Origin: Ochrobactrum sp. CGA5
GTDB lineage: Bacteria > Pseudomonadota > Alphaproteobacteria > Rhizobiales > Rhizobiaceae
Assembly: GCF_006345815.1 (NCBI RefSeq)
Contig: NZ_VCIG01000038.1
Span: 62,001-126,000 of the forward strand
Direction: 5' to 3'
Length of the DNA: 64,000 nucleotides
The translations under genes were made by a program, and so were the position numbers. The notes beneath the pieces are model-generated. The model had not been told where the DNA came from and made no database searches. It was given only the letters and a program-made list of their open reading frames with translations. Below, piece by piece: positions 55,195-63,896 of the stretch. The number at the start of each line of letters is the position of its first letter. Positions within the stretch are counted from its first letter, which is position 1.

Positions 55195-55977
55195 ATGAGC
55201 GTGTCCAGCAAGAGTGAGACAAAGAAATCCGGCGGCCTCGGCGAAACCATCAGCGTTATCGTGCAGGCGCTGCTGCTGGCACTGGTCATTCGCACCCTGC
55301 TTTTCCAACCTTTCAGCATACCGTCGGGCTCCATGCGTCCCACGCTTCTGGAAGGCGATTATCTGTTTGTTTCGAAATATGCCTATGGCTATTCGCGCTA
55401 TTCGCTGCCGTTTGGATTGGATCTGTTTTCAGGTCGAATCTGGAGTGCAGAGCCGAAGCGTGGCGATGTGGTGGTTTTCAAACTGCCGAGTGACCCTTCC
55501 ATCGATTATATCAAGCGCGTGATCGGCCTGCCGGGGGACCGCGTGCAGATGCGTGGCGGTGTGCTCTATATCAACGATAAGGCAGTCAAGCGTGAACGGA
55601 TCGGCACGATTGACAATCCCGATGTGACCGAAGTGAACCGACCCGTCGAGGTCTATCGCGAAACATTGCCGGACGGTGTGACCTATGACACGCTCGATCT
55701 TGCGCCTAACTCTATCGGTGACGACACGCGCGTCTTCGAGGTTCCTGCCGGTCATTACTTTATGATGGGCGACAATCGTGATAACTCGGCCGATAGCCGG
55801 TTCGGTGTCGGCTATGTTCCGTTTGAAAATTTGGTCGGTCGCGCGAACATCATCTTCTTCTCCATTGCTGATAAGGCAAGCCCGCTTGAAATCTGGAAAT
55901 GGCCGACGGATGTACGCTTTGGCCGACTGTTGAGTTCAGTGAATGCTGCGCCGCATACGGCCGTAACCGGAAACTGA
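55195..55977 (+). CDS. lepB: Signal peptidase I
   Basis: Inner-membrane protease that removes signal peptides from exported proteins. One membrane helix (VIVQALLLALVIRTLLF) precedes the catalytic serine in IPSGSMRPTLLEGDYLFV; the general-base lysine lies in SIDYIKRVIGLPGDRVQM, and MGDNRDNSADSR is the conserved box E. The 260 residues fit alphaproteobacterial LepB. GCGGAG precedes the ATG. One base separates it from rnc. Confidence 0.96.
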   Translation: MSVSSKSETKKSGGLGETISVIVQALLLALVIRTLLFQPFSIPSGSMRPTLLEGDYLFVSKYAYGYSRYSLPFGLDLFSGRIWSAEPKRGDVVVFKLPSDPSIDYIKRVIGLPGDRVQMRGGVLYINDKAVKRERIGTIDNPDVTEVNRPVEVYRETLPDGVTYDTLDLAPNSIGDDTRVFEVPAGHYFMMGDNRDNSADSRFGVGYVPFENLVGRANIIFFSIADKASPLEIWKWPTDVRFGRLLSSVNAAPHTAVTGN

Positions 55978-55978
55978 A

Positions 55979-56683
55979 ATGGCTTCGGCAAATCAGGCAG
56001 CAGCAATTCTGGAGGAGCGCACCGGACACCGTTTTCTCAATCTGAAACGGCTGGATCGTGCGCTCACCCACTCAAGTGTGCAGGCGCCATCGCGCGCAAA
56101 TTATGAGCGTCTCGAATTTCTTGGCGACCGCGTCCTCGGACTGACCGTCGCGGAGATGCTGTTCGACGAATTTCCCGAAGCCTCCGAAGGTGAACTGTCT
56201 GTTCGTCTTAATGCGCTGGTGAATGCAGAAACCTGTGCGGCGATCGCCGATGAGATCGGCCTTGCCGATCTCATTCACACCGGCTCCGATATCAAGTCGC
56301 TGAATGACAAACGCCTTTTGAACGTGCGGGCCGATGTCGTAGAGGCGCTGATTGCCACGATCTATCTCGATGGCGGACTGGAGGCAGTACGGCCTTTCGT
56401 CAAGCGCTACTGGGAAAAGAGGTCCCTGCAAACGGGTGCCGCTCGCCGTGACGCGAAGACCGAGTTGCAGGAATGGGCGCATCAGCAGGGCAATGTCCAT
56501 CCTTCCTACTCCATCGTCGGCCGTACCGGTCCAGACCATGATCCGCTGTTTACGGTGGAGGTTACGGTGAAGGGCTTTGCCACGGAAACGGGCGAGGGGC
56601 GTTCGAAAAGAATAGCCGAGCAGAACGCGGCGGAAGCGATGCTTTATCGTGAAGGCGTCTGGAAGCGCGACAATTCCGGTTGA
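55979..56683 (+). CDS. rnc: Ribonuclease III
   Basis: Cuts double-stranded RNA in rRNA maturation and small-RNA control. The 234-residue protein has the signature NYERLEFLGDRVLGLTVAEM with metal-binding acids, the second acidic site in RADVVEALIATIYLDGG, and a C-terminal dsRNA-binding domain (KTELQEWAHQQGNVHPSYSI). It begins one base after the lepB stop, so the two are coupled. Confidence 0.97.
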   Translation: MASANQAAAILEERTGHRFLNLKRLDRALTHSSVQAPSRANYERLEFLGDRVLGLTVAEMLFDEFPEASEGELSVRLNALVNAETCAAIADEIGLADLIHTGSDIKSLNDKRLLNVRADVVEALIATIYLDGGLEAVRPFVKRYWEKRSLQTGAARRDAKTELQEWAHQQGNVHPSYSIVGRTGPDHDPLFTVEVTVKGFATETGEGRSKRIAEQNAAEAMLYREGVWKRDNSG

Positions 56684-56831
56684 TGCAAGAGTTGGCGTTT
56701 TTTAAATCGAGATCGGTTATAGTTAGTCCAATATGATATGTCGCTTTCATCCGCGATTGTGTCGTATCTGGAATGCCGTGCGCAGGGGACGGCGGTGTTC
56801 TGAAGTGAAATATCGTCTGGAAGGATAAACA

Positions 56832-57767
56832 ATGAACAATCGGACGACGCCGGCTGACGGCGAAAACGAAGCCGGCCAGACCCGGTCCGGCTTCGTGGCG
56901 TTGATCGGGGCGCCAAACGCGGGGAAATCCACGCTGGTTAACCAGCTTGTGGGAACGAAAGTTTCTATCGTCACGCATAAGGTGCAGACGACACGCGCCC
57001 TTGTGCGCGGCATATTTATTGAGGGGCAGGCGCAGATCGTTCTGGTCGACACGCCCGGCATTTTTAGGCCGAAGCGCAGGCTCGACCGCGCCATGGTCAC
57101 AACGGCCTGGGGCGGTGCGAAGGACGCCGACATCATTCTTGTTCTTCTCGATTCGCAAGGTGGCCTGAACGAGAACGCCGAAGCGCTGCTTGCCAGTATG
57201 AAGGATGTGCGCCAGAAAAAGGTTCTGGTGCTCAACAAGGTCGACCGTGTCGATCCGCCAGTCCTGCTGGATCTTGCGCGCAAGGCCAATGAGCGGGTTG
57301 CATTCGACCAGACTTTCATGATCTCAGCGCTGAACGGATCTGGCTGCAAGGACCTTGCAAAGTACCTGGCCGAAAGCGTACCGAATGGCCCTCGGTATTA
57401 TCCAGAAGACCAGATTTCCGACATGCCGATGCGGCAGCTTGCAGCCGAAATCACGCGCGAAAAACTCTATCTGCGCCTGCACGAGGAACTGCCTTACTCG
57501 TCGACGGTGGAAACCGAGCGCTGGGAAGAGCGCAAGGATGGATCGGTCCGCATAGAGCAGGTGATCTATGTCGAGCGCGAAAGCCAGAAGAAGATCGTGC
57601 TCGGTCACAAGGGCGAGACGATCAAGGCAATCGGGCAATCCGCACGTAAGGAAATCGCCGAGATACTGGAACAAACGGTTCATCTCTTCCTTTTCGTGAA
57701 AGTGCGTGAGAACTGGGGCAATGACCCGGAACGTTATCGCGAAATGGGTCTTGATTTTCCGACCTAA
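56832..57767 (+). CDS. era: GTPase Era
   Basis: Essential GTPase in 30S ribosome assembly. G motifs are clear: G1 GAPNAGKST, G2 region KVQTTRALVRG, G3 DTPGIF, G4 NKVD. A C-terminal KH domain (VIYVERESQKKIVLGHKGET then IKAIG) binds the 16S rRNA end. The 311-residue length is normal. A 148-bp gap separates it from rnc, longer than other gaps in this cluster, so it may carry its own promoter. Confidence 0.97.
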   Translation: MNNRTTPADGENEAGQTRSGFVALIGAPNAGKSTLVNQLVGTKVSIVTHKVQTTRALVRGIFIEGQAQIVLVDTPGIFRPKRRLDRAMVTTAWGGAKDADIILVLLDSQGGLNENAEALLASMKDVRQKKVLVLNKVDRVDPPVLLDLARKANERVAFDQTFMISALNGSGCKDLAKYLAESVPNGPRYYPEDQISDMPMRQLAAEITREKLYLRLHEELPYSSTVETERWEERKDGSVRIEQVIYVERESQKKIVLGHKGETIKAIGQSARKEIAEILEQTVHLFLFVKVRENWGNDPERYREMGLDFPT

Positions 57768-57785
57768 TTCATAAAGCTGGCGGCC

Positions 57786-58529
57786 ATGGAATGGCGCGAT
57801 GAAGGCATAATTCTCGGGACACGACGCCATGGCGAGACAAGCGCCATCGTGGAAGTGATGACCCGTGAGCATGGCCGCCATATGGGTATGGTGCGCGGCG
57901 GGCGATCCCGTCGCATGCAGCCTTTGTTGCAGCCGGGCAATCATGTGGATGTCACATGGTGGGCGCGGCTGGATGAGCATATGGGCAGCTTTACCATCGA
58001 ACCGCTGGAATTCGCTGCCGCGCGCCTCATCGAAACACCGGTGGCATTATACGGCATTCAATTGGTGGCTTCCCATTTGCGCCTGTTGCCGGAACGCGAT
58101 CCGCATCGCGGTCTTTATGAGACGTTACGGCTCATCATTGAACATTTTGACGATCCGCTGGCCTCTGGCGAATTGCTGTTGCGTTTTGAAGTCATGATGC
58201 TTGAAGAGCTGGGCTTCGGCCTCGATCTCAAGGAATGCGCAGCAACAGGGCTCAAGGAAGACCTGATCTATGTGTCGCCGAAATCCGGGCGTGCCGTCTG
58301 TCGTGATGCGGGCGCGCCCTGGGCCGACAAGCTTCTGGTTCTGCCGGGTTTTGTCAACAACACGGCCGTTCGTGCAACGTCTTATGACGACATCGATCAT
58401 GCCTTCACGATGACGGGTTATTTCCTGATGCGGCATGTATGGGAGCCGCGCGCTGTGACGCCGCCTGACGCACGCGGCGGGTTTTTGAATGCCCTCGGGC
58501 GGGCAATCAACATCCAACCGGCAAGCTGA
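57786..58529 (+). CDS. recO: DNA repair protein RecO
   Basis: Loads RecA in the RecFOR gap-repair pathway. The 247-residue protein starts MEWRDEGIILGTRRHGETSA, the typical OB-fold beginning, and continues with a helical domain (LLRFEVMMLEELGFGLDLKE) ending with the region of the RecO zinc-like site (CAATGLKEDLIYVSPKSGRA). The last 23 bases overlap the end of the convergent phosphatase gene on the other strand. Confidence 0.95.
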   Translation: MEWRDEGIILGTRRHGETSAIVEVMTREHGRHMGMVRGGRSRRMQPLLQPGNHVDVTWWARLDEHMGSFTIEPLEFAAARLIETPVALYGIQLVASHLRLLPERDPHRGLYETLRLIIEHFDDPLASGELLLRFEVMMLEELGFGLDLKECAATGLKEDLIYVSPKSGRAVCRDAGAPWADKLLVLPGFVNNTAVRATSYDDIDHAFTMTGYFLMRHVWEPRAVTPPDARGGFLNALGRAINIQPAS

Positions 58530-59016
58530 AAACCTCGCCTTCAAACGCATCCGCTCCACGCCCAATCGCGCGTATAGCCGCAACCATCCGCCCTTGACGT
58601 CCCAGAACTTCGTCAGCGAGCGATATGAGTCGTAAATTTGGCGTCGCGGATGGCGAGAGGCTGCGAACAAGCCCGGCAAGTTCGCTTTCATCGAATGCAG
58701 GGTTCACAGCAGATGCCATGATATAAGCCGTAGCCGTGGAACGGGAAATACCGGCATAACAGTGGATGAGCAAAGGCGTATCCATGGACCAGCCCTTCGC
58801 GAAGTCCAGAAGCGCCTGCACGTGACTTTCATCGGGTGCAACCAATCCGGCGCGCGGTTCAACAATATCATTGAATGTGAGTGACAGACGGACGGCATCA
58901 AAGCCGTCGGGCAGAGCCGCCGGTTCTTCGCTTCCAAGCGTCACGACATGGCTGGGCTGGTGCAACGCGAGTTGCGTCGCAAGTTGGGACAAGGGCGTGA
59001 CAACAATCCGACTCAT
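58507..59016 (-). CDS. Protein tyrosine/dual-specificity phosphatase-like protein
   Basis: A 169-residue cytoplasmic protein with the phosphatase signature HCYAGISRS, giving catalytic Cys86 and Arg92 and a preceding His85. A candidate general-acid aspartate lies in the loop VAPDESHV. The substrate is unknown. It is the last gene of a tightly coupled operon YgfZ-HD-phosphatase, with one-base overlaps (ATG/stop), and its end overlaps recO on the other strand. Confidence 0.87.
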   Translation of the reverse strand: MSRIVVTPLSQLATQLALHQPSHVVTLGSEEPAALPDGFDAVRLSLTFNDIVEPRAGLVAPDESHVQALLDFAKGWSMDTPLLIHCYAGISRSTATAYIMASAVNPAFDESELAGLVRSLSPSATPNLRLISLADEVLGRQGRMVAAIRAIGRGADAFEGEVFSLPVGC

Positions 59017-59633
59017 CAGCCGTGCCGTGTTTTTTCCAGTATCGCAAACCGTGCAAGGAAATCCTTCTGCACGTCCTGCGTGGGTCGCGGTGTTATATCA
59101 AGTCCTGTCGGATCGAAACCGCGCGGACGCCCGAAATATTTGACGGCCTCAGTCTCTGTAAAACCGGCAAGTCGCGTGGCTTCAAAGAACGCGGCAACCT
59201 GATCGGCACGCTTGATTAGCGTCTTGACTTGGGCGGGAACGGTTATCGGCAGCGAAAAACGCAGATGAATAGCGTTCTCCAGCCGCGTTTCGATGATCTT
59301 GTAGTTGCCGCCCATCACCGCCTTAAAAGGTGAGATCATGTCACCGATCACATATTCCGGTGCATCGTGCAGGAGTGACAATAGCTGCCATTCAATACTT
59401 GCATCCTGCACCAGCCGGTTGAATATCTGGTCAACAAGCAGCGAATGCTGCGCGACCGAAAATGCGTGTTCGCCGACTGTCTGTCCGTTCCACCGCGCAA
59501 CACGGGCGAGGCCATGAGCAATATCTTCGATTTCAATATCGAGCGGTGACGGGTCGAGCAGGTCGAGACGCCGTCCCGACAACATGCGTTGCCAGGCACG
59601 CGTCTTGCCGGAAGATCGGTCGGCGCTGGCCAT
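59016..59633 (-). CDS. HD-domain hydrolase, YfbR-like
   Basis: A 205-residue metal-dependent phosphohydrolase. The metal ligands are visible: His in GEHAFSVAQHSLL, the HD pair in LLSLLHDAPEYVIGDMISPF, and a later Asp. The sequence resembles the YfbR 5'-nucleotidase group, but substrate identity is an inference. It overlaps the YgfZ gene by one base (TAATG) and the phosphatase gene by one base, so the three form one operon. Confidence 0.87.
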   Translation of the reverse strand: MASADRSSGKTRAWQRMLSGRRLDLLDPSPLDIEIEDIAHGLARVARWNGQTVGEHAFSVAQHSLLVDQIFNRLVQDASIEWQLLSLLHDAPEYVIGDMISPFKAVMGGNYKIIETRLENAIHLRFSLPITVPAQVKTLIKRADQVAAFFEATRLAGFTETEAVKYFGRPRGFDPTGLDITPRPTQDVQKDFLARFAILEKTRHG

Positions 59634-60496
59634 TAGGCGTTACCTGCTTCCGCTTCCGGGAATCCAAACCGCACGTGAGGCGGTAAGGTGAGCGTTACAG
59701 GTGTCCCTCCCGCCAGTATGATACCACCTGCATCCATCGCATCCTTGACTCGATCAATGCGCACAAGTGCGATGCCGATCATGTCAGCGGAACTACCCAT
59801 CGTTCCGACCTCGCGCCCATCGACGGTGAGAGGCGTACCCATTGGCGGGAGAGTTCCCCCGGAACGAGCCACCAGGACGCGCCGCCGCGCCGTACCACGA
59901 TGCTGCATGCGTGACACGACTTCCTGACCGATGAAACAGCCTTTCGGAAAAGACACGCCGCCGGACTGGTCGAAATTGACGTCATGCGGGAAGACGTCAT
60001 TGTAACCGAAATCCGCTTCGCCTTCCGCTATGCCATACTCCGCGCGCAGCTTCGTCCAAGCGCTTTCGTCGGTTGTGCCGTCTGCCTGACCATAAATCCG
60101 GTAAACGTTCAGTTCGGTTGGAAAGCGACTGTCCCGCTTGATTGAATCATTGTGTGAAGAATGTGATTCAGTTTGCCAGGAGACACTGACAAGCGATTCT
60201 GGCAATTGTGCTATTTCGGCCTTCGCGCGCAGCTTGTAGAGGGTGATGCGCTTGACGAAATCGGCGGCGATGCCTGCCGGGAGATCGAAACGCAAACCGC
60301 CATCAATGCGTGAAACGAGAAAATCGAACAGGATTTTTCCTTGTGGAGCGAGCAATGCTCCCGGTTTCAGATCGTCCGGTCCGAGCTTGTCGAGATCGGT
60401 TGTTATCACGGCCTGCAGAAATTTTTCCGCGTCGTCGCCCGTGATGTGAACCAAAGCCCTGTTTGAAAGATTTACCGTTTCCACTGCCGTCGTCAT
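59633..60496 (-). CDS. ygfZ: Folate-binding Fe-S cluster repair protein YgfZ/IBA57-like
   Basis: A 287-residue GcvT-fold protein that aids iron-sulfur enzymes using folate. The hallmark KGCFIGQEVVSRMQHRGTAR with its conserved cysteine is present near the middle-C-terminal part, and NRALVHITGDDAEKFLQAVI at the N-terminus. The ATG at 60496 is preferred; the open frame reaches 60628, but those residues lie in the divergent promoter region of pyrC. It heads the YgfZ-HD-phosphatase operon. Confidence 0.9.
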   Translation of the reverse strand: MTTAVETVNLSNRALVHITGDDAEKFLQAVITTDLDKLGPDDLKPGALLAPQGKILFDFLVSRIDGGLRFDLPAGIAADFVKRITLYKLRAKAEIAQLPESLVSVSWQTESHSSHNDSIKRDSRFPTELNVYRIYGQADGTTDESAWTKLRAEYGIAEGEADFGYNDVFPHDVNFDQSGGVSFPKGCFIGQEVVSRMQHRGTARRRVLVARSGGTLPPMGTPLTVDGREVGTMGSSADMIGIALVRIDRVKDAMDAGGIILAGGTPVTLTLPPHVRFGFPEAEAGNA

Positions 60497-60581
60497 CGCT
60501 TCGTCCTTGCCTTTCGCGCCCTCGTTACGTAAGCCCCAATGGGAAGGCTCGCAAGTCCTATCAATCTGGCAGGAGACAACT

Positions 60582-61916
60582 ATGGCCGAAACATTCGATA
60601 CGATTTTGAAGGGTGCAACCATCGTCAATCACGACGGTATAGGCCAACGCGACATCGGTATTCGTAATGGCCGCATCGCTGCCATAGGCTCTCTTTCCAC
60701 ACATATGGCAGGTGAGGTGATTGACTGCACGGGCCTGCATATTCTGCCCGGCGTGGTGGATAGTCAGGTCCATTTCCGCGAGCCAGGCCTTGAACACAAG
60801 GAAGATCTCGAAACCGGCTCACGTGCAGCCGTTCTGGGTGGGGTCACGTCAGTTTTCGAGATGCCGAATACCAAGCCCCTTACCACTTCCGCTGATGCGC
60901 TCGAAGACAAGATTCGTCGCGGCCGTCATCGCATGCACTGCGACTTTGCTTTCTGGGTTGGCGGCACGCGCGACAATGCGAAGGATGTTGCTGAGTTGGA
61001 GCGCTTGCCCGGTGCGGCGGGTATCAAGGTTTTCATGGGATCGTCCACCGGCGATCTGCTTGTTGAAGACGATGACGGTGTCCGCTCAATCCTGAAGAAC
61101 ACCCGTCGCCGCGCGGCCTTCCACTCCGAAGACGAGTTCCGGCTGAAGGAACGTGAAGGTCTGCGCGTTCAGGGCGATCCGTCCAGCCATCCGGTCTGGC
61201 GTGATGAAACTGCGGCGCTTCAGTGCACGGAACGGCTTGTTCGCATTGCGCGAGATACCGGCGCCCGCATTCATGTGTTGCATATCTCTACTGCCGAAGA
61301 AATCGACTTTCTGAAGGATCACAAGGATGTCGCGACGTGTGAAGCAACGCCGCATCATCTCACTTTGTCAGCAGATGACTACAAGACGCTCGGCAATCTT
61401 ATCCAAATGAACCCGCCCGTCCGTGACAAGCGCCACCGAGATGGGGTTTGGAAGGGTATCGATCAAGGTATTGTCGATGTGCTCGGCTCTGACCATGCGC
61501 CGCATACGCTGGAAGAAAAGCAGAAGCCTTATCCGGCTTCCCCCTCTGGCATGACCGGTGTGCAGACGCTGGTGCCGATCATGCTCGATCATGTCAATGC
61601 GGGCAGGCTCACGCTGGAGCGCTTCGTTGATCTTTCAAGCCATGGCCCGAACCGCATTTTTGGCATGGCCCGCAAGGGGCGTATCGCAGTCGGTTATGAT
61701 GCCGATCTGACCATCGTGGATATGAAGCGGCGCGAAACGATTACGCATGAGCAGGCCGGTTCAAAAGCTGGCTGGACCCCTTATAATGGCAAGACCGTTA
61801 CTGGATGGCCAATTGGCACTTTCGTGCGCGGCATCAAGGTAATGTGGGAAGCGGAAATCGTGAACGCTAACAAGGGCGAGCCGGTTGAGTTTCTCGAGGC
61901 TCTGCCGCATCGGTGA
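60582..61916 (+). CDS. pyrC: Dihydroorotase
   Basis: Amidohydrolase of pyrimidine synthesis, 444 residues, class I type. The carboxylated-lysine region (AAGIKVFMGSSTGDLL), metal histidines (AFHSED, HVLHISTAEE) and the catalytic aspartate (GSDHAPHT) are present. The usual first metal motif HxH reads DSQVHFREPG, so the first histidine is replaced by Gln; this needs attention when assigning activity. The ATG at 60582 follows AGGAGA. Divergent from ygfZ with an 85-bp shared promoter region. Confidence 0.86.
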   Translation: MAETFDTILKGATIVNHDGIGQRDIGIRNGRIAAIGSLSTHMAGEVIDCTGLHILPGVVDSQVHFREPGLEHKEDLETGSRAAVLGGVTSVFEMPNTKPLTTSADALEDKIRRGRHRMHCDFAFWVGGTRDNAKDVAELERLPGAAGIKVFMGSSTGDLLVEDDDGVRSILKNTRRRAAFHSEDEFRLKEREGLRVQGDPSSHPVWRDETAALQCTERLVRIARDTGARIHVLHISTAEEIDFLKDHKDVATCEATPHHLTLSADDYKTLGNLIQMNPPVRDKRHRDGVWKGIDQGIVDVLGSDHAPHTLEEKQKPYPASPSGMTGVQTLVPIMLDHVNAGRLTLERFVDLSSHGPNRIFGMARKGRIAVGYDADLTIVDMKRRETITHEQAGSKAGWTPYNGKTVTGWPIGTFVRGIKVMWEAEIVNANKGEPVEFLEALPHR

Positions 61917-61926
61917 AGGCCGCTAC

Positions 61927-62214
61927 ATGTTCGTCGTCACCTTGATCTACCTCAAGCCTCTTGAAGAGATCGAGAGGCATCTTCAGGCGCATCGAGAGTT
62001 TCTGGACAGGCAATATGCCGATTGCGTTTTTCTGGCATCCGGGCCGAAAAACCCAAGAGACGGCGGTGTGATTCTCGCAAGCGGTAAAGTCAGCAAGAGC
62101 GAGCTGGACGCAATACTGAGGTTTGATCCTTTCAGGCAACACGGACTGGCAACTTATGACGTCATTGAGTTTACCCCAGTGAAGTCTGTGCCTTCTCTCG
62201 ATGGTTTTCTCTAG
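61927..62214 (+). CDS. YciI-like small protein
   Basis: A 95-residue ferredoxin-fold protein beginning MFVVTLIYLKPLEEIERHLQ, with HREFLDRQYADCVFLASGPK and the conserved-type aspartate region FDPFRQHGLATYDVIEF. YciI proteins resemble dimeric alpha-beta barrels and have poorly known functions. The ATG at 61927 is preferred to a TTG further up. It begins 10 bp after pyrC, so co-transcription is likely. Confidence 0.82.
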   Translation: MFVVTLIYLKPLEEIERHLQAHREFLDRQYADCVFLASGPKNPRDGGVILASGKVSKSELDAILRFDPFRQHGLATYDVIEFTPVKSVPSLDGFL

Positions 62215-62331
62215 GGCGAAGAACTGGTTACGTATTGGCGTGATTTGTCCGCTGATTGTCCGTAAGCGGGCTTTCGGCGCCAATTGCAAAGTGTAATTTC
62301 CCCCTATAGTCTTTTTATAGGGAGATCAAAA

Positions 62332-62898
62332 ATGTCCGATCAAGCTACAGCATTGCTGGTTATCGATGCTCAGGAATCCTTCCGCCACAGGCCTTACTAC
62401 CGGGACGAGGAGGTTGGCGCCTATATGGAACGCCAGCAGGCGCTGATCGATGGTGCCAAGCGCGCCGGTATTCCGGTGGTGCAGATTTTTCATGTCGAGA
62501 ATGAGGGGCCGTTCTCAGAATCGTCAGGTTTGGTGAAGGCAATTTCGCCACTCTTGATTGAACCAGATGCAGTGTTCCGCAAGCATCGCCATAGTGCTCT
62601 GGTCGGAAGCGGACTTAATGTCTGGTTGGTTGCGAATGGCATCCGTCGCGTGCTGGTTTCCGGTATCCGCACTGAGCAATGCTGCGAGACCACAACACGG
62701 CAGGCATCCGATTTTGGATATCTTGTTGATTTCGTCAGTGAAGCGACATTGACCTTTCCTATGACCGACGCAAGCGGCCACGAGTGGAGCGCTGCCGATA
62801 TCAAGGCGCGCACCGAGCTTGTTCTGGCCAATCGCTTTGCCCGTATTGTAACCGTGGAACAGGCGCTCGCAACGTCTGGAGAACGGAAGGCAGCATGA
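62332..62898 (+). CDS. Isochorismatase-family cysteine hydrolase
   Basis: A 188-residue hydrolase. The likely catalytic triad is Asp in LLVIDAQESF, Lys in AVFRKHRHSAL and Cys in GIRTEQCCETTTRQASDFGY. Members act on isochorismate, nicotinamide or other amides and ureas, so the reaction is not fixed. GGGAG precedes the ATG at 62332. Its stop overlaps the next start (ATGA), coupling it to a GlxA-type regulator that may control it. Confidence 0.87.
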   Translation: MSDQATALLVIDAQESFRHRPYYRDEEVGAYMERQQALIDGAKRAGIPVVQIFHVENEGPFSESSGLVKAISPLLIEPDAVFRKHRHSALVGSGLNVWLVANGIRRVLVSGIRTEQCCETTTRQASDFGYLVDFVSEATLTFPMTDASGHEWSAADIKARTELVLANRFARIVTVEQALATSGERKAA

Positions 62899-63896
62899 AC
62901 GACCAGGCGGACATTGTCCGGTTAGTTCCGGTTTATGTCGTTATTCCGCCACGCGTGCTTTTGCTCGACGTGGCGGGGCCGCTTGAGGTCTTGCGCAAGG
63001 CAAATCTTGAACAGCATAAGGTGCGTTTCGACGTTCGCTATATAGGGCCCAGCCAAACTGTGCTCAGTTCCATAGGCTTGCCAGTGGCGGGGGTGGAGCC
63101 TTTGCCCGAAGTGTTGCCCGATGAGGCGCTGGTCATTGTTTCGGGTTCGGCTGACGTTCCGCTTGGAAATGCGGAAACCGACCGGTGCGCCGATGCCATC
63201 CTGGAAAAAGAAATCGTCGTATGGCTTCGCCGGATAGTCTGCCCTGGCGTGCGGCTCGTGACGATCTGTTCCGGTGCGCTGCTCGCAGCGCGTGCCGGGC
63301 TTCTCGATGGCTATTCCTGTACCACTCACCATCTGGCGCTCGGTGAACTCGAACAGTTGGCCCCCACAGCGCGTGTCCATCAAAACAGGCTCTTCGTCGA
63401 AGATGGTGAGCGGTTGACGAGTGCGGGCATCACCGCAGGCATCGATTTAATGCTGCACATCGTTGCGGGGCTGACCGATCACGCCACGGCGCTGGCCGTC
63501 GCGCGCTATCTGGTTGTCTATTTGAGGCGCAGTGGCAATGACCCGCAACTATCGCCCTGGCTTGAAGGGCGAAATCATATGAACCCGGTCGTACATCGTG
63601 CACAGGATGCCATAGCACACGATCCGGCAGCGGATTGGTCGGTGGAAAGACTGGCCAGTATTGGCGGGGCGAGCCCGCGCAACTTCTCGCGCCTGTTCAA
63701 TGAATATGCCGGAATGACGGTGACGGATTATGTGAATCGGCTCAAGATCAGCCTGGCGCGAGAGATGCTTCTAAATTCAGAGCTTGATATCGAGAATGTT
63801 GCGACGCAGGCAGGTTTTGCTTCTGCGCGGCAGTTCCGCCGGGTCTGGCAGCGCATCTACAAGGAACCACCGAGCCGGCTTCGCCTTGGGTGGTGA
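62895..63896 (+). CDS. GlxA-type AraC-family regulator with DJ-1/PfpI domain
   Basis: A 333-residue regulator. The N-terminal domain (VYVVIPPRVLLLDVAGPLEV ... TICSGALLAARAGLLDGY) has the DJ-1/PfpI fold with its nucleophile-type Cys, and the C-terminal part is an AraC helix-turn-helix (IGGASPRNFSRLFNEYAGMT ... VATQAGFASARQFRRVWQRI). Such proteins control amide or amine metabolism. The ATG overlaps the isochorismatase stop by four bases. Confidence 0.9.
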   Translation: MNDQADIVRLVPVYVVIPPRVLLLDVAGPLEVLRKANLEQHKVRFDVRYIGPSQTVLSSIGLPVAGVEPLPEVLPDEALVIVSGSADVPLGNAETDRCADAILEKEIVVWLRRIVCPGVRLVTICSGALLAARAGLLDGYSCTTHHLALGELEQLAPTARVHQNRLFVEDGERLTSAGITAGIDLMLHIVAGLTDHATALAVARYLVVYLRRSGNDPQLSPWLEGRNHMNPVVHRAQDAIAHDPAADWSVERLASIGGASPRNFSRLFNEYAGMTVTDYVNRLKISLAREMLLNSELDIENVATQAGFASARQFRRVWQRIYKEPPSRLRLGW

